The translations under genes and the position numbers were made by a program. Below are positions 5,259 through 5,388 of a stretch of 5,388 nucleotides of DNA, in pieces (the first letter of the stretch is position 1; each line of letters opens with the position of its first letter). The notes below the pieces were generated by a model, which ran no database searches, was not told where the DNA came from, and was given only the letters and a program-made list of their open reading frames with translations. The stretch is from assembly GCA_023392645.1 (NCBI GenBank), contig JAEVYR010000047.1, positions 1 to 5,388 of the forward strand, written 5' to 3'. The DNA comes from Chloroflexota bacterium. Lineage in GTDB: Bacteria; Chloroflexota; Chloroflexia; Thermomicrobiales; UBA6265.

Positions 5259-5350
5259 GCGCCGCCCCTGTGTCATCATGCTGTCGCGCCGCCCCTGTGG
5301 CGGCCCGCGACGAATCGCGCCCATCTCGTAGCGCCGCCCCTGTGGCGGCC
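5259..5350. repeat. Intergenic 20-bp GC-rich repeat, two exact copies and one partial
   Basis: GCGCCGCCCCTGTGGCGGCC occurs exactly at 5286-5305 and 5331-5350 (45 bp apart). Its first 14 bases also occur at 5259-5272, 27 bp before the first full copy. Each full copy can fold as GCCGCC-CCTGT-GGCGGC, a 6-bp perfect stem. All three copies share one orientation and lie in the gap between divergent genes, right beside the -35 of the minus-strand gene. The units could be binding sites, REP-like intergenic palindromes, or simply slipped copies. Confidence 0.75.
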
Positions 5351-5364
5351 AGACGTACCATGCG

Positions 5365-5370
5365 AGGAGG
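5365..5370 (+). promoter_or_regulatory. Ribosome binding site of the truncated divergent gene
   Basis: AGGAGG lies 7 nt before ATG 5378 and is a perfect core anti-16S match. It argues for 5378 over the in-frame ATG at 5360. Confidence 0.65.
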
Positions 5371-5377
5371 AAACGCC

Positions 5378-5388
5378 ATGTCGAGGGA
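5378..5388 (+). CDS. Start of a divergent gene, cut by the window end
   Basis: Only ATG TCG AGG GA is present (Met-Ser-Arg, then Asp or Glu). The near-perfect AGGAGG with a 7-nt spacer is the sole evidence that a gene begins here. It is divergent from the D-2-hydroxyacid dehydrogenase, so the two share a 193-bp regulatory gap containing the 20-bp repeats. A regulator or transporter would be a typical partner, but its function cannot be told from the sequence present. Confidence 0.55.

Noticed and set aside
5259..5350. Possible CRISPR array
   Set aside because: Repeats are only 20 bp, spacers differ in length (13 bp after the partial copy, 25 bp between full copies), there are just two full copies, and no cas gene is near.
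5185..5379. N-terminal extension of the D-2-hydroxyacid dehydrogenase by 65 codons
   Set aside because: It reads through the promoter and the 20-bp repeats and is Arg/Ala-rich; ATG 5184 has a strong Shine-Dalgarno site.

Overview
The window is a high-GC bacterial chromosomal segment with five complete genes and the first bases of a sixth. GC-rich codon ends, strong purine-rich Shine-Dalgarno sites, GTG as well as ATG starts, GC-rich intergenic hairpin repeats and secreted histidine-poor tandem cupins all fit a Thermomicrobia-like member of Chloroflexota. A high-GC actinobacterium is the main alternative. This assignment is an inference from style; no taxonomic marker gene is present.

Layout. 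Positions 1-329 are non-coding: a GC hairpin, a repeat of about 100 bp ending in GTCATCCT/AGGATGAC arms, and a probable promoter. Positions 330-3018 hold a tight three-gene, same-strand operon: a DUF6807 ('PmoA family') protein, a metal-binding cupin with an uncharacterised C-terminal half, and a Gfo/Idh/MocA-family NAD(P)-dependent oxidoreductase. The first junction overlaps by 4 nt. At the second, the preferred start lies 41 nt past the cupin stop, with an alternative start that overlaps that stop by 1 nt. After a 148-bp gap with its own promoter comes a secreted tandem-cupin-like protein (3167-4027). A short convergent gap with a strong hairpin separates it from a D-2-hydroxyacid dehydrogenase on the minus strand (4120-5184). 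That gene has a recognisable -35/-10 promoter. It is divided by GC-rich 20-bp repeats from a divergent gene of which only the start is inside the window (5378-5388).

How the genes may work together. The three operon genes look like a small-molecule, probably sugar or sugar-acid, catabolic module. The Gfo/Idh/MocA protein would oxidise or reduce the sugar, the cupin could isomerise or oxygenate an intermediate, and the DUF6807 protein has a fold family and context that suggest carbohydrate chemistry rather than methane oxidation. The nearby D-2-hydroxyacid dehydrogenase could interconvert a 2-keto acid and its D-hydroxy acid, but it is separately transcribed and any link is only positional. 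No phage, transposase, CRISPR, tRNA or rRNA feature was found. The most unusual points are the missing catalytic Asp in the oxidoreductase, the conserved-looking tail of the cupin, the metal-ligand-free secreted cupin, and a TAYGMT-type element found 44-48 nt upstream of three separate start codons.
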